From the NCBI RefSeq assembly GCF_900142285.1, contig NZ_FRAJ01000012.1, forward strand, positions 37,658 through 101,657: a stretch of DNA of 64,000 nucleotides, read 5' to 3'. Below the pieces are notes generated by a model that saw nothing but the letters and a program-made list of their open reading frames with translations, did no database searches and had not been told where the DNA came from. Position 1 is the first letter of the stretch; every line of letters starts with the position of its first letter. Below are positions 27,437 through 36,629 of this stretch, piece after piece. This DNA comes from Caminicella sporogenes DSM 14501. Lineage in GTDB: Bacteria > Bacillota > Clostridia > Peptostreptococcales > Caminicellaceae. The translations under genes and the position numbers were made by a program.

Positions 27437-29080
27437 CGCAGAAACTTTTTCAGCATAATTCCAAATTTTATCAAGTCTCTCTTCTTCGGATAGTACTTTT
27501 CCTGTTTCCATATCATAAGCTTCTAGTCTTCCATTTACTATCCTAGTCTCCAATTTCCCACAAGCTGCAGGATTACCTTTTAAATGAGGAGCATCTAATA
27601 TTCCTAATTTTATACACTTTGCAATAACTTCTGGTGAACTCCAAGGGTCTTTATATTCTTTAAAGTTTTCTTTAATAAATTCTAATGTATATTTTGCTTC
27701 TTTTATAAGCCAATTTTTTCTGCTAATTACTTCTTCATCACTTGTTATATTAGGATACCCAGATATATACCCTTCAATAACTCCTCTAACTATTTTACAG
27801 CTTTCAATTACTTCCTTAGGTGTTGCTGCATGATGTGCTTCACAATATCCTACTACATGATATATATGCGGTTTTATAGCCATAGCAAGCCCTGCTGATG
27901 CTGCCAACTGTCCCTTTGCAAGATTTAAATCAGGCGAAAATTTTGCTAATCCTGCTCTTGCCTGTCTTAAAGTTTTAAAATTATCGTCTTCTAATGATTC
28001 TATTAATTCTATTTTTGCCAACATCTTTGCCAAATCCATTTTTGGAGAAATAGCTGGCGGAACATTAAACATATATTGTGCAATATAAGTCTTAACTCCA
28101 GCTTTTTTTGCATTATATGCAGCTAAAAATGCCATTACTACCCCTAAAGTATCATGTGCATCTCTAAGACTCCAGTGATGTGATTCATTTACTTCCACAG
28201 GAATATTTCTCTCTCCATGCCACTTCATAACTTTTTGATTTTCTCTAATAGAATCTAAAAGTTTTCTATCACCTCTGCCATCTAATTCATTATACCAGCA
28301 AAGAGGAACTGCACACCAAGCATTTTTTAAGGTCTTTTGAATTAGTTCAGCCATTTTTAATAAATCTGATGTTCCACTATAACATCTAATAAGTGGATAA
28401 TTACCCCTTTGAGCTGCTTTGTAAATGTTGATGAAATCCTTTTCACTTCTTACAGGTACTCCACCTGCACCATCAAGTTTATTATCCATTTTTTCTTGAC
28501 GGAAAAAATACTGCTGTGCATTTTGGTCAGGTGCTAAAGATATAATATCTAAAACTTCAGATTCTGCTATTTCCTCTATTCCTCTTATAGTTTCCTCTAG
28601 ACTAGGCAGTCCAAAATGATGTCTTAATACAGGATACGGATACTTTCCTTCTATTCTTTCAATTAAGTTTCTACCATAACTCTTTTTTAGCTCCAGCTCT
28701 GCTTTTCCTTTTAAGAAGTTTATTACTTTATCCATACCTTCTATATCAAATACTTTATAAAAAATATTTGCTTTTCTAGCTACTTCAGCAGTAGGCTCTG
28801 TTCCTCCAAATAACCATTTTATATCCTTAAAACCTTCTCTTTCTATTCCCTTTTTTAATTCTTCTAATAATGGATAGAGTGCAGAAGGAGTCAATCTATA
28901 ACTAACACCTACAAACTTTGGTCTTTCCTTTTTTACTTTTTCAATTAACTTTTCTATACTAACCGCAGGACCTAGAAATACTGACTCATATCCCATTTCT
29001 TCTGCAAGTCTTAAAAAATTCACAACACCAGCTACATGCACACAATTCCCTATTGAACAAGCAATTATCTTTCCTCTCAT
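27434..29080 (-). CDS. Cobalamin-binding domain fused to a glutamate-mutase-E-like barrel
   Basis: 548 residues. Residues 1-125 look like a B12-binding Rossmann domain: CVHVAG (13-18) matches DxHxxG with Cys for the first Asp and His15 as the likely cobalt ligand, followed by VGVSYRLT and WLFGG. From about residue 150 the chain aligns by eye with methylaspartate mutase E: IRCYSGTSDLLKMAELI, then CWYNELDGRGDRKLLDSIRE, ERNIPVEVNE and a GVVMAFLAAYNAKKAGVKTY segment in the same order. I infer a B12-dependent mutase or related enzyme with both modules on one chain, B12 module first. Substrate unknown. Its ATG overlaps the stop of the opine-dehydrogenase-family gene (TAATG), so the two are translationally coupled. 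Confidence 0.75.
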   Translation of the reverse strand: MRGKIIACSIGNCVHVAGVVNFLRLAEEMGYESVFLGPAVSIEKLIEKVKKERPKFVGVSYRLTPSALYPLLEELKKGIEREGFKDIKWLFGGTEPTAEVARKANIFYKVFDIEGMDKVINFLKGKAELELKKSYGRNLIERIEGKYPYPVLRHHFGLPSLEETIRGIEEIAESEVLDIISLAPDQNAQQYFFRQEKMDNKLDGAGGVPVRSEKDFINIYKAAQRGNYPLIRCYSGTSDLLKMAELIQKTLKNAWCAVPLCWYNELDGRGDRKLLDSIRENQKVMKWHGERNIPVEVNESHHWSLRDAHDTLGVVMAFLAAYNAKKAGVKTYIAQYMFNVPPAISPKMDLAKMLAKIELIESLEDDNFKTLRQARAGLAKFSPDLNLAKGQLAASAGLAMAIKPHIYHVVGYCEAHHAATPKEVIESCKIVRGVIEGYISGYPNITSDEEVISRKNWLIKEAKYTLEFIKENFKEYKDPWSSPEVIAKCIKLGILDAPHLKGNPAACGKLETRIVNGRLEAYDMETGKVLSEEERLDKIWNYAEKVSA

Positions 29081-30216
29081 TATACCACCTCTCCTTCTAC
29101 ATACTCTAATACACTCATTTCTTCTTCCATAACCATCCTTCTAATATCTTTTGGAGTTTTTCCTTCTATTCCCAAAGATTTAACTGTTCTACCTATCTCC
29201 CAATAGTTTATATCTTGAGCTGCACAAGCAAGATTAATTATAGCATCAATAGTTGGAGTAGGTACTCCTAACATTTTTCCTATAGAAGATATTGGTACAA
29301 GACTAGCCGGTACATCTTCAAATATATATCTATTATCTATCCTAGATGGCGCCATAATACCTCTATAAGCTCTTGTCTCCTGTATTGCTTCATAGAGATT
29401 ATTTGCCTTTGTTCCATAGGATTGCTCTAACCACTTTAAAGTAGTAATTACATCTATACCCAATCTTCTGCCAACTTCTATTCTTTCTCTATCCATCTCT
29501 TCAAGAATACGTGCTATGCTAGGAGAAATTCCTTCAATATAATATTGAAAATTTTCATTCATTTCTATTCTTCCAGAGTTTAAAAGAGTTGGAGCTGGAT
29601 GAAAAATAGCTCCTATATTATTAAAACTTGTTTCTAATACATTCTTCGCAGGAACAAATTGTTTAAAAGCATGTGCCAATATGTTAATAACTTTTCTCGT
29701 TCTTGTTGCAGGAAGAGCTGCAAGTGAAACTTCATTTTTTACACTAAATATGTTTATAGTTCTCTCATCAATCTTTCTACATGCATATAATAAAGTTTGT
29801 GCCTCAGCTACAGTAACTCTTGTATTTATTCCCATTTCCCTAATTGTATTTCTAAACTCCAAAGCTCCGCCCGTTCTCCCAGGGTTTAATACTATTATCT
29901 GCCCATCTCTCAAATACGGTGCCATCTTTTTTGCAATTATTCTATGAGCAGAAGCAGGAACTACAATCATTATCACATCTACATTTTCTATAGCTTCTTT
30001 TATATCATTCGTAACCACATGTAAAGCCCCTGTTGCATTTATAGCTCCCCTCAAAACAATTTCTCTTGTCTCTATGATTGCCTTTATGTTTTCAACAGTC
30101 CTATTATATAGATTTACAACATATCCTTGACTAGCTAAATAACCTGCAAAAGCAAGTCCTCCATTGCCAGCTCCTATTACAGCAAACTTAGGAAAGATTT
30201 TACCAATTATCCTCAT
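29080..30216 (-). CDS. Octopine/nopaline dehydrogenase-family enzyme
   Basis: 378 residues. N-terminal NAD(P) fold FAVIGAGNGGLAFAGYLASQG (about 11-31), then PASAHRIIAKKMAPYL and LNPGRTGGALEFR as in glycerol-3-phosphate/opine dehydrogenases, and a helical C-terminal domain with NIGAIFHPAPTLLNSGRIE, whose His fits the catalytic His of opine dehydrogenases. Such enzymes reversibly join an amino acid and a 2-oxo acid to a secondary-amine dicarboxylate, but the substrates here are not readable. ATG with a GAGGGGG SD. First gene of a two-gene operon with the B12-fusion protein; candidate operators lie just upstream (30251-30366). Confidence 0.85.
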   Translation of the reverse strand: MRIIGKIFPKFAVIGAGNGGLAFAGYLASQGYVVNLYNRTVENIKAIIETREIVLRGAINATGALHVVTNDIKEAIENVDVIMIVVPASAHRIIAKKMAPYLRDGQIIVLNPGRTGGALEFRNTIREMGINTRVTVAEAQTLLYACRKIDERTINIFSVKNEVSLAALPATRTRKVINILAHAFKQFVPAKNVLETSFNNIGAIFHPAPTLLNSGRIEMNENFQYYIEGISPSIARILEEMDRERIEVGRRLGIDVITTLKWLEQSYGTKANNLYEAIQETRAYRGIMAPSRIDNRYIFEDVPASLVPISSIGKMLGVPTPTIDAIINLACAAQDINYWEIGRTVKSLGIEGKTPKDIRRMVMEEEMSVLEYVEGEVV

Positions 30217-30250
30217 AGCATACCCCCTCGCTCTTTCTATGTTTAGGAAT

Positions 30251-30272
30251 AATTTGAAATATATTACAAATT
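30251..30272 (-). promoter_or_regulatory. 22-bp imperfect palindrome at the opine operon start
   Basis: AATTTG and CAAATT ends around an A/T core, symmetrical except two positions. It overlaps the first bases of a minus-strand TATAAT (30275-30270), placing it at the likely transcription start. A 15-nt part recurs in inverted orientation at 30352-30366. Confidence 0.4.
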
Positions 30273-30725
30273 ATATGCTCATTCTTAACACGTAATATAC
30301 TGAAAATTACAATATAAATAAACATATCTATCCACATTCTCTTATATTTCAAATATATTTCAAATTAAATAAATAAAATTAATTTTTTATATCAAAATCA
30401 AATAAATATCTTTTTTATGATAAAATATCTAAAATAAATTGTTATTTTTTGGTAAGACTTTAGCTATATGTGATTATATAAAACCGGCAAGTTTTTAATC
30501 TTATGATAAGAAAAGATTAATGTAGATAAAAAACATGGAAGTAAACAAATGATAAACTAAATATACAATGAGAAAAGAAAATTTTAGTCTAAGATAAATT
30601 ATATAAACATTCATCTGAAGTGTCAATATTTCAAAATTATAAAGGTTTTCTTTACTTTTAATTTTATTTGCAACAATTTCTGTTTGCCACTATTTTATAA
30701 AATAAAAAACTATTTCTTCAATCAA
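30273..30725. other. A/T-rich intergenic region upstream of the opine operon
   Basis: It holds a second copy of the operator-like 15-mer (30352-30366, opposite orientation) but no convincing gene, riboswitch or repeat. I looked for a cobalamin riboswitch on the minus strand and saw none of its conserved boxes. Plus-strand stretches around 30480-30600 are stop-rich. Confidence 0.5.
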
Positions 30726-31724
30726 TTATATAAGTCCATATCTTTTAGCAGCAGATTTTATTATAACATCAATAAGTTTATCATATTTTAAACCAGCTAT
30801 TTCAGCCATTTTGGGAAGGTCACTATAGCCCTTTTTAAGCCCGGGAAGAGTATTTATCTCAAGCACATAAGGTTTATCTTCTCTTACTCTTACATCTACT
30901 CTAGAAATATCTCTACATTCTAACGCTTTATAAGCTCTTAGTGCCACACTCTTAATTTTCTCTTCTAATTCGACTGATACTTTAGCCGGACAAATATAAT
31001 CTGTTAAATGACCCATTTTAGTTTTAGTTTCAAAAGTATAAAATTTCCCTAAATCTTCTGGGACTCTATCAAAACTAATTTCCATTATAGGTAAAACCAT
31101 TATATCTGGTTCATTACCAAGTATACCTACCGTAAACTCTCTTCCTTCAATAAACTCTTCAACTAAAATAGATTGCTCATACAGCTCTAATCTATTCTTT
31201 AAAACTTTATAAAATTCCTCTTCATTATAAACCAAACTATCTTTATGCACTCCTATACCAGAACCTTCCATAGAAGGCTTTACTATCAAAGGAAATTTTA
31301 AATTTTTATCTAAAGGTTGTTCAAAACTTTTAAATAATTGAAATCTAGGAGTTGGTACTTGATTTTGCATGAATATTTTTTTAGCAATTCCTTTGTGAAG
31401 AGCTAAAGAATGAGTTAAAATTCCCGAACCTGTATAAGGTATTTGTAACATTTCTAAAATAGCAGGAACTTGCGATTGTCTGCTTTCTCCAACTATTCCT
31501 GAACTTAAATTAAATACTAAATCCGGTCTGTTTTCCTTAAGTTTTAGCATTAAACTTTCATCTGCTTTATAAATTTCTACTTCATATTTCTTTTCTAAAA
31601 CTTCCTTCACACTGTTAAGAGTTGAATTTTTTTGCTCATCTTCATGTTTAGATTCAATACTCTTTCTTACAGTTTCCCTTGACACATCAGTTATTATTCC
31701 TATTTTCCTTAAAATAGCTATCAA
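30726..31724 (-). CDS. D-Ala--D-Ala ligase-like ATP-grasp enzyme
   Basis: 332 residues, close to Ddl length. ATP-grasp landmarks: VFNLSSGIVGESRQSQVPAILE, the grip KPSMEGSGIGVHKDS, LVEEFIEGREFTVGILG and the Mg-binding DVRVREDKPYVLEINTLPG. The end of the active-site loop (GLKKGYSDLPKMAEIAG) differs from the GMTxxSLxP of true Ddl, so this may be a paralogous ligase, not the cell-wall enzyme. The start is uncertain: AAAGGGGG abuts the TTG at 31724, while in-frame ATT codons lie at better spacing. Stands alone between intergenic gaps. Confidence 0.85.
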   Translation of the reverse strand: MIAILRKIGIITDVSRETVRKSIESKHEDEQKNSTLNSVKEVLEKKYEVEIYKADESLMLKLKENRPDLVFNLSSGIVGESRQSQVPAILEMLQIPYTGSGILTHSLALHKGIAKKIFMQNQVPTPRFQLFKSFEQPLDKNLKFPLIVKPSMEGSGIGVHKDSLVYNEEEFYKVLKNRLELYEQSILVEEFIEGREFTVGILGNEPDIMVLPIMEISFDRVPEDLGKFYTFETKTKMGHLTDYICPAKVSVELEEKIKSVALRAYKALECRDISRVDVRVREDKPYVLEINTLPGLKKGYSDLPKMAEIAGLKYDKLIDVIIKSAAKRYGLI

Positions 31725-31860
31725 CCCCCTTTATCAATCTTTCAGCTTGAAAATATGTATATATAAAAACTAAATATTCTGAATTTTTATTCAGCAATTA
31801 TATTTTATAATAATTTGTCTTTAATGTCAAATTTAGTGAAATTTTATACGTATTTTCCAC

Positions 31861-32703
31861 TTACTTTTGAAACATCACATAATCATTTACATTAACCCCA
31901 ATATCTTTGGCTACAACAGGACATTTTGCTTTTAATAAAAAGAATATACCCCTTCCTTCATCTGAAAGCGTTTCATAATTTCCCTGTCCTTTACTTATAA
32001 TAACATCAGCACTATTATATATCTTTTTAAATTCTTCACTACACTCATCTAATACAACTCCGGGTGCATCACAACCTGTTGAAACAATTTTTGCACCATA
32101 ATCGAGCTTAGAATCATAAGCTTCTTCAATTGTTACATCATTAATAATGGGTTTACTTCTAACAGCATAAATAACTTCAAATTGAGATAATTCTTCAACT
32201 AAAATTCTATCAAAAACTGTTTCTCCTGCATTATCTCCTATAATTAATATTTTACTTGCCTTATTTAATTTTTCTCTTAATTTCTCAATTTCACAGATTT
32301 TAAACTCTTTATAAAATTCTTTCAAAAAATTCTCCTCTAAACTCTTTTCACCATATATGGCAGCATCCATAATATTACCAACTACAGAAATCTTCAAAGC
32401 AGTATACAATCTGTCATTTTGTTTATATAAAAACCTTTTCATATCCGGATACAATTTATCAGCTTTTTCTATACACCTTTTTTTAAGACTTTTATATGAG
32501 TCTTCTATTCCCACAATTTTCTTAACTAGTTTATGCATATCTCTCCCTATTTCTGGTGAGGTTTTATAATTATCAATATTTGCAACTATTTTTACTGCTT
32601 CCATTAGTATCTTTTTTTGTAATTTTTCATCATTTGTATTCATTCTTGCAGCTTCTAATATTTGTCTAAAAAAACACGGTATACAATCAAGATAAATCTT
32701 CAC
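31861..32703 (-). CDS. DUF89 (ARMT1-like) damage-control phosphatase family protein
   Basis: 280 residues. DUF89 proteins are metal-dependent phosphatases thought to remove harmful phosphometabolites. The N-terminal CIPC Cys pair, GDNAGETVFDRIL with the metal-binding Asp and Asn, and SKGQGNYETLSDEGRGIFFLLKAKCPVVA are hallmarks of the bacterial/archaeal subgroup. GTG start at 32703 with GGAGGGG; seven in-frame codons upstream overlap the SD. Divergent from hydE and downstream in line with nothing obvious. Confidence 0.9.
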   Translation of the reverse strand: MKIYLDCIPCFFRQILEAARMNTNDEKLQKKILMEAVKIVANIDNYKTSPEIGRDMHKLVKKIVGIEDSYKSLKKRCIEKADKLYPDMKRFLYKQNDRLYTALKISVVGNIMDAAIYGEKSLEENFLKEFYKEFKICEIEKLREKLNKASKILIIGDNAGETVFDRILVEELSQFEVIYAVRSKPIINDVTIEEAYDSKLDYGAKIVSTGCDAPGVVLDECSEEFKKIYNSADVIISKGQGNYETLSDEGRGIFFLLKAKCPVVAKDIGVNVNDYVMFQK

Positions 32704-32918
32704 TATTACCCCTCCATAATCCAATTCATTATTTTAAACATAACAACTTTTTAAACATATGTCAATAACTAGTGAGCTATACATTTTATTAAAGCTTCTT
32801 TTAAAGAAATTTGCAAGCAAAATATTTTTTAGATAAAATAAATATAAATAATTACAATAAAAATTTCATCTCTATATTTACATAAATTTCAAAATATTTT
32901 AAATTTACAGGAGGGTAT

Positions 32919-33950
32919 ATGGATACAAGAAAAATTATTGATAAAATTATAGAAAAATCCGAGGCAAGTATTGAAGATATTGTTAAAATACTCATCTCTC
33001 AACAGGATAGTTATTTATTTGAACAAGCAGATAAGATAAGAAAAAAATACTGTGGTGATGAAATCCACCTAAGAGCTATTATTGAATTTTCAAATTACTG
33101 CAGATGTGATTGTCTATATTGCGGTATAAATAGACAAAATTTACATTTAAAAAGATACAGAATGAACCTTGATGAAATAATAGAATATGCTAAAAAAGCC
33201 TATAAAGCTGGATATAAAACTATAGTACTTCAATCTGGTGAAGATACATGGTACACTAGAGAAAAAATATCATATATAATTAAAGAAATTAAAAAACTTG
33301 GAAATATTGCTATCACATTAAGTATTGGCGAAAGAGATTTTGATGATTATAAACAGTGGAAAATTGACGGTGCAGACAGATTTCTTCTAAAACATGAAAC
33401 ATCAGATGAAAAACTTTATAATTCTCTTCATCCACATTCTACATTTAAAAACAGAATAAAATGTCTTAAATGGCTTAAAAAGCTTAAATATCAAACAGGA
33501 AGCGGTTTTATGATTGGGCTCCCCGGTCAGACATTAAATACTATTGCAAAAGATATTTTGCTTTTAAAAGAATTAGATGTCGACATGGCAGGTATAGGTC
33601 CTTTTATTCCACATCCTGCTACAAAACTAAAAAGCTATCCTATAGGTGACAGCAAATTAACTCTTAAAGCACTTGCCATTACAAGAATTCTTTTAAAAAG
33701 ACCTCATTTACCAACAACTACGTCACTTGAAGTAACTAATGTAAAAGATAGAGAAAATGCTTTTTATACAGGTGCTAATGTCATAATGCGTAAAGTTGAA
33801 CCTTATAAATATAGAAAATTATATGAGATATATCCTAATCCAAATATAAAAGAAAAAACTATAGAAGAAGAAAGAAAAGAAATAGAAAATTATATAAAAA
33901 TAATAGGAAGAAAAGTATCTACTCAAAGAGGAGATGCAATAGATAAATAA
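32919..33950 (+). CDS. hydE: [FeFe]-hydrogenase maturase HydE (radical SAM)
   Basis: 343 residues. HydE works with HydG and HydF to build the 2Fe subcluster of [FeFe] hydrogenase. The radical SAM cluster motif is C61-xxx-C65-xx-C68 in NYCRCDCLYCGINR, and YRMNLDEIIEYAKKAYKAGYKTIVLQSGED, RFLLKHETSDEKLYNSLHP and GSGFMIGLPGQT match HydE. PylB is the nearest alternative, but no pyrrolysine genes are present. ATG start with GGAGGG. HydF, HydG and hydrogenase genes are not in the window. Confidence 0.9.
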   Translation: MDTRKIIDKIIEKSEASIEDIVKILISQQDSYLFEQADKIRKKYCGDEIHLRAIIEFSNYCRCDCLYCGINRQNLHLKRYRMNLDEIIEYAKKAYKAGYKTIVLQSGEDTWYTREKISYIIKEIKKLGNIAITLSIGERDFDDYKQWKIDGADRFLLKHETSDEKLYNSLHPHSTFKNRIKCLKWLKKLKYQTGSGFMIGLPGQTLNTIAKDILLLKELDVDMAGIGPFIPHPATKLKSYPIGDSKLTLKALAITRILLKRPHLPTTTSLEVTNVKDRENAFYTGANVIMRKVEPYKYRKLYEIYPNPNIKEKTIEEERKEIENYIKIIGRKVSTQRGDAIDK

Positions 33951-33958
33951 ATAATAAA

Positions 33959-33989
33959 ACCGAGTGTATATAAACCCTATGCACTCGGT
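33959..33989. terminator. Bidirectional terminator, hydE / pyrD
   Basis: 8-bp stem ACCGAGTG/CACTCGGT with A-rich left and T-rich right flanks, between two convergent genes. Confidence 0.9.
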
Positions 33990-34900
33990 ATTTTAATTTT
34001 TCCCACTATATCTTTAACTGAAGTATAATTTTTAGTTTTTAAATGATTCTCTATACCATTTAAAATTTCCATAGTTATATAGGGATTTATTAAATTGCCA
34101 GTTCCTATAGATATTGCACTAGCTCCTACAAGAAAAAATTCTACTGCATCTTTATAATTCATTATTCCACCCATTCCTATTATAGGAATACTTACTGTAT
34201 TATAAACTTCATAAACCATTCTTACAGCTACAGGTTTTATTGCAGGTCCAGATAGTCCTCCTATACCCCTTGCTAAAATCGTAGTTTCTTTTTCTATATC
34301 AACTGCCATTCCTATTAAAGTATTAATAAGAGAAATACAATCTGCTCCTCCTTCTTCAGCTGCCTTTGCAATTTCTCTAATATCCTTTACATTTGGACTA
34401 AGCTTTACAATTAAATGTTTACTGCAATATTCTCTCACTTTCTTTGTTATTTCATATACCATTTCTGGTTCTCTCCCAAAAGAAACTCCACCCTTTTTAA
34501 CATTAGGACAAGAAATATTTAATTCCAATGAATTTACAGAAGTTTTTGAAAGTATATTTGCTATTTTACAGTATTCCTCAATTGTATTTCCATTTATATT
34601 AGCAATTATTTTTGTATCAAACTGTTTTAAAAAAGGAAGTTCATACTTAATAAAATATTCTACCCCCGGATTTTGAAGCCCTACACTATTAAGCATACCC
34701 ATTGGCGTTTCAGCTACTCTTGGAGTAGGATTGCCTTTTCTTTCTTCAAGCGTCAAACCTTTTACAGATATAGCCCCTATTTTATTTAAATCAATATAAT
34801 CTGCAAATTCTCTCCCAAATCCAAAAGTTCCCGATGCTACTGTAACAGGATTTTTTAGCTTTAAACCATTCAAATCAACAGACATATTTATATTACTCAT
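33977..34900 (-). CDS. pyrD: Dihydroorotate dehydrogenase, NAD-dependent catalytic subunit
   Basis: 307 residues, class 1B. It oxidises dihydroorotate to orotate and passes electrons through PyrK to NAD. FMN-barrel motifs: NPVTVASGTFGFGREF, ISVKGLTLEERKGNPTPRVAETPMG, LNISCPNVKKGGVSFG with catalytic Cys, LSPNVKDI, and GMGGIMNYKDAVEFFLVGASAISIGT. ATG at 34900 with GAGGTGA; it overlaps the end of pyrK by 8 nt, consistent with coupled synthesis of a PyrDK complex. Last gene of the pyrCFKD operon. Confidence 0.97.
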   Translation of the reverse strand: MSNINMSVDLNGLKLKNPVTVASGTFGFGREFADYIDLNKIGAISVKGLTLEERKGNPTPRVAETPMGMLNSVGLQNPGVEYFIKYELPFLKQFDTKIIANINGNTIEEYCKIANILSKTSVNSLELNISCPNVKKGGVSFGREPEMVYEITKKVREYCSKHLIVKLSPNVKDIREIAKAAEEGGADCISLINTLIGMAVDIEKETTILARGIGGLSGPAIKPVAVRMVYEVYNTVSIPIIGMGGIMNYKDAVEFFLVGASAISIGTGNLINPYITMEILNGIENHLKTKNYTSVKDIVGKIKIPSA

Positions 34901-35675
34901 CAAAAATCACCTCATCTCCATAAAAAACAGGTCCTTCTTTACATGTTCTGACATAATTCCAATCATCTTTTCCTCTTTTAACTTTGCATGTGCACACTAA
35001 ACAAGCTCCTATACCACATGCCATTCTTTCTTCCATCAATAATTGAGTTTTTATATTTTCTTCTTCCCCTATTCTTTTGACTTCTTTGAGCATAGGCTTT
35101 GGTCCACATGTAAATATATAATCATACTTTTTACTTTTAATCCTTTCTTTAAGAAGGTCCGTAACATATCCCTTGTTTACTTCACTACCATTTTCAAGAG
35201 TAATAGATACACTTCCTGTATATTTTTTGAACTCATCTACTATAAATGCTTCTTTTTTAAAGCCAAGCATTACATCTATGTTTACATGCATATCTGACAA
35301 CTGTTTTGTCAATTCTAAAAGAGGTGCAACTCCTATCCCTCCACCTATAATCACTATATTCTTCCCCTTTATATCTAAATCAAATCCATTTCCAAGTGGT
35401 CCTAATATATCAATATAGTCGCCTTCTTTCTTCTCACATAAAGCATTTGTCCCTTTACCGACTTTATTTATATAAAAATCTATACTGTCTTTCTTAACTA
35501 AAGCTACACTTATCGGTCTTCTAAGCAGTGGATAATCTCCTTCTCCGCACTTAAAATTAAAAAATTGACCTGCTTTAATATTTTTATTATAATTTGGTTT
35601 TTCAATAGTAAGTTTATATATATTTTCATTTATCTTAACTTTTTCAATTACTTTGCATAATAAATCTCTCTTCAA
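34893..35675 (-). CDS. pyrK: Dihydroorotate dehydrogenase electron-transfer subunit
   Basis: 260 residues. It carries FAD and a 2Fe-2S cluster linking PyrD to NAD. FAD site RRPISVALV, the NAD-side GGGIGVAPLLELTKQL, and a C-terminal cluster motif MACGIGACLVCTCKVK followed by YVRTCKEGPVF supply the four Cys. TTG start at 35675 with AAGGAGG. It lies 12 nt after pyrF and overlaps pyrD. Confidence 0.96.
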   Translation of the reverse strand: MKRDLLCKVIEKVKINENIYKLTIEKPNYNKNIKAGQFFNFKCGEGDYPLLRRPISVALVKKDSIDFYINKVGKGTNALCEKKEGDYIDILGPLGNGFDLDIKGKNIVIIGGGIGVAPLLELTKQLSDMHVNIDVMLGFKKEAFIVDEFKKYTGSVSITLENGSEVNKGYVTDLLKERIKSKKYDYIFTCGPKPMLKEVKRIGEEENIKTQLLMEERMACGIGACLVCTCKVKRGKDDWNYVRTCKEGPVFYGDEVIFDE

Positions 35676-35687
35676 AATAAGCCCTCC

Positions 35688-36629
35688 TTACCAATACTTC
35701 TTACCATGTTTTTCCAAAGTTTTATTTATAGCATCTCTCATTTTCATTGCTTCTTTTCTAGCTGCTGCACCATAGTTTTCAACTAGTTCATCTTTTTCTC
35801 TTTTATATGCATAAAGTATTGCTCTAGATGAATTAACTACAGCTCCAAGTCCATCATCATTGAAGCTATTTACTACATCTTCAGCAGTACCTCCTTGTGC
35901 TCCATATCCAGGTACTAAAAAATATGAATTAGGCATTAATTTTCTCAACATCTTAGCTTCTTCAGGATATGTTGCACCAACTACTGCTCCAATTGAAGAA
36001 TAACCATATTCTCCAACATAATTACTGCTCCACCCGTCAACCATTAATGCTACTATTTCGTATATTTTTTTATCACCAGACATTAAATTTTGTATTTGAC
36101 TTGATGATGGATTTGATGTCTTAACCAATACAAAAATCCCTTTACTGTATTTTTCTACATCTTCAATAAATTCTTTTAAACAGTCATCACCAAGATATGG
36201 ATTTACTGTAACCGCATCTGCTGGAAATGCTTCAAGCTTTTCACCTTCTATATCAGATTTTCCTATATATGCACTTGAATAAGCCTTGGAAGTACTTCCT
36301 ATATCTCCTCTTTTAACATCTCCTATTATCAAGAGTCCCTTACTTGAAGCATATTTACAAGTTTTTATATATGCATCAAGTCCCTCAATACCATATTGTT
36401 CATAAAATGCTATTTGCGGTTTTACAGCCGGTACTATATCATAGACATTATCAATAATAACTTTATTAAATTCCAGTATTGCTTCACTAGCAGCTTTGAA
36501 AGTTTTTCCATATTTATCATAATACTTCTTCTTTACACAATCTGGAATAAGCTCTAATCTTGGGTCTAATCCTACAACGACTGGACTCTTTTTTTTCTTT
36601 ATACTTTCAATTAAATAATCTATAAACAT
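35688..36629 (-). CDS. pyrF: Orotidine 5'-phosphate decarboxylase, long (type 2) form
   Basis: 313 residues, the longer subfamily. It makes UMP from OMP, the last step of the pathway. VVVGLDPRLELIP, KPQIAFYEQYGIEGL, and the catalytic GDVKRGDIGSTSKAYSSAYIG (Lys-Asp-Lys/Asp tetrad region) are visible, as is the phosphate-gripping GAQGGTAEDV. ATG with AAAGGAGAG inside the end of pyrC; the two frames overlap by 10 nt. Confidence 0.96.
   Translation of the reverse strand: MFIDYLIESIKKKKSPVVVGLDPRLELIPDCVKKKYYDKYGKTFKAASEAILEFNKVIIDNVYDIVPAVKPQIAFYEQYGIEGLDAYIKTCKYASSKGLLIIGDVKRGDIGSTSKAYSSAYIGKSDIEGEKLEAFPADAVTVNPYLGDDCLKEFIEDVEKYSKGIFVLVKTSNPSSSQIQNLMSGDKKIYEIVALMVDGWSSNYVGEYGYSSIGAVVGATYPEEAKMLRKLMPNSYFLVPGYGAQGGTAEDVVNSFNDDGLGAVVNSSRAILYAYKREKDELVENYGAAARKEAMKMRDAINKTLEKHGKKYW

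Noticed and set aside
30217..30725. Cobalamin riboswitch or sigma-54 promoter before the opine/B12 operon
   Set aside because: No conserved B12-box elements and no GG-N10-GC type -24/-12 pair at correct spacing on the minus strand.
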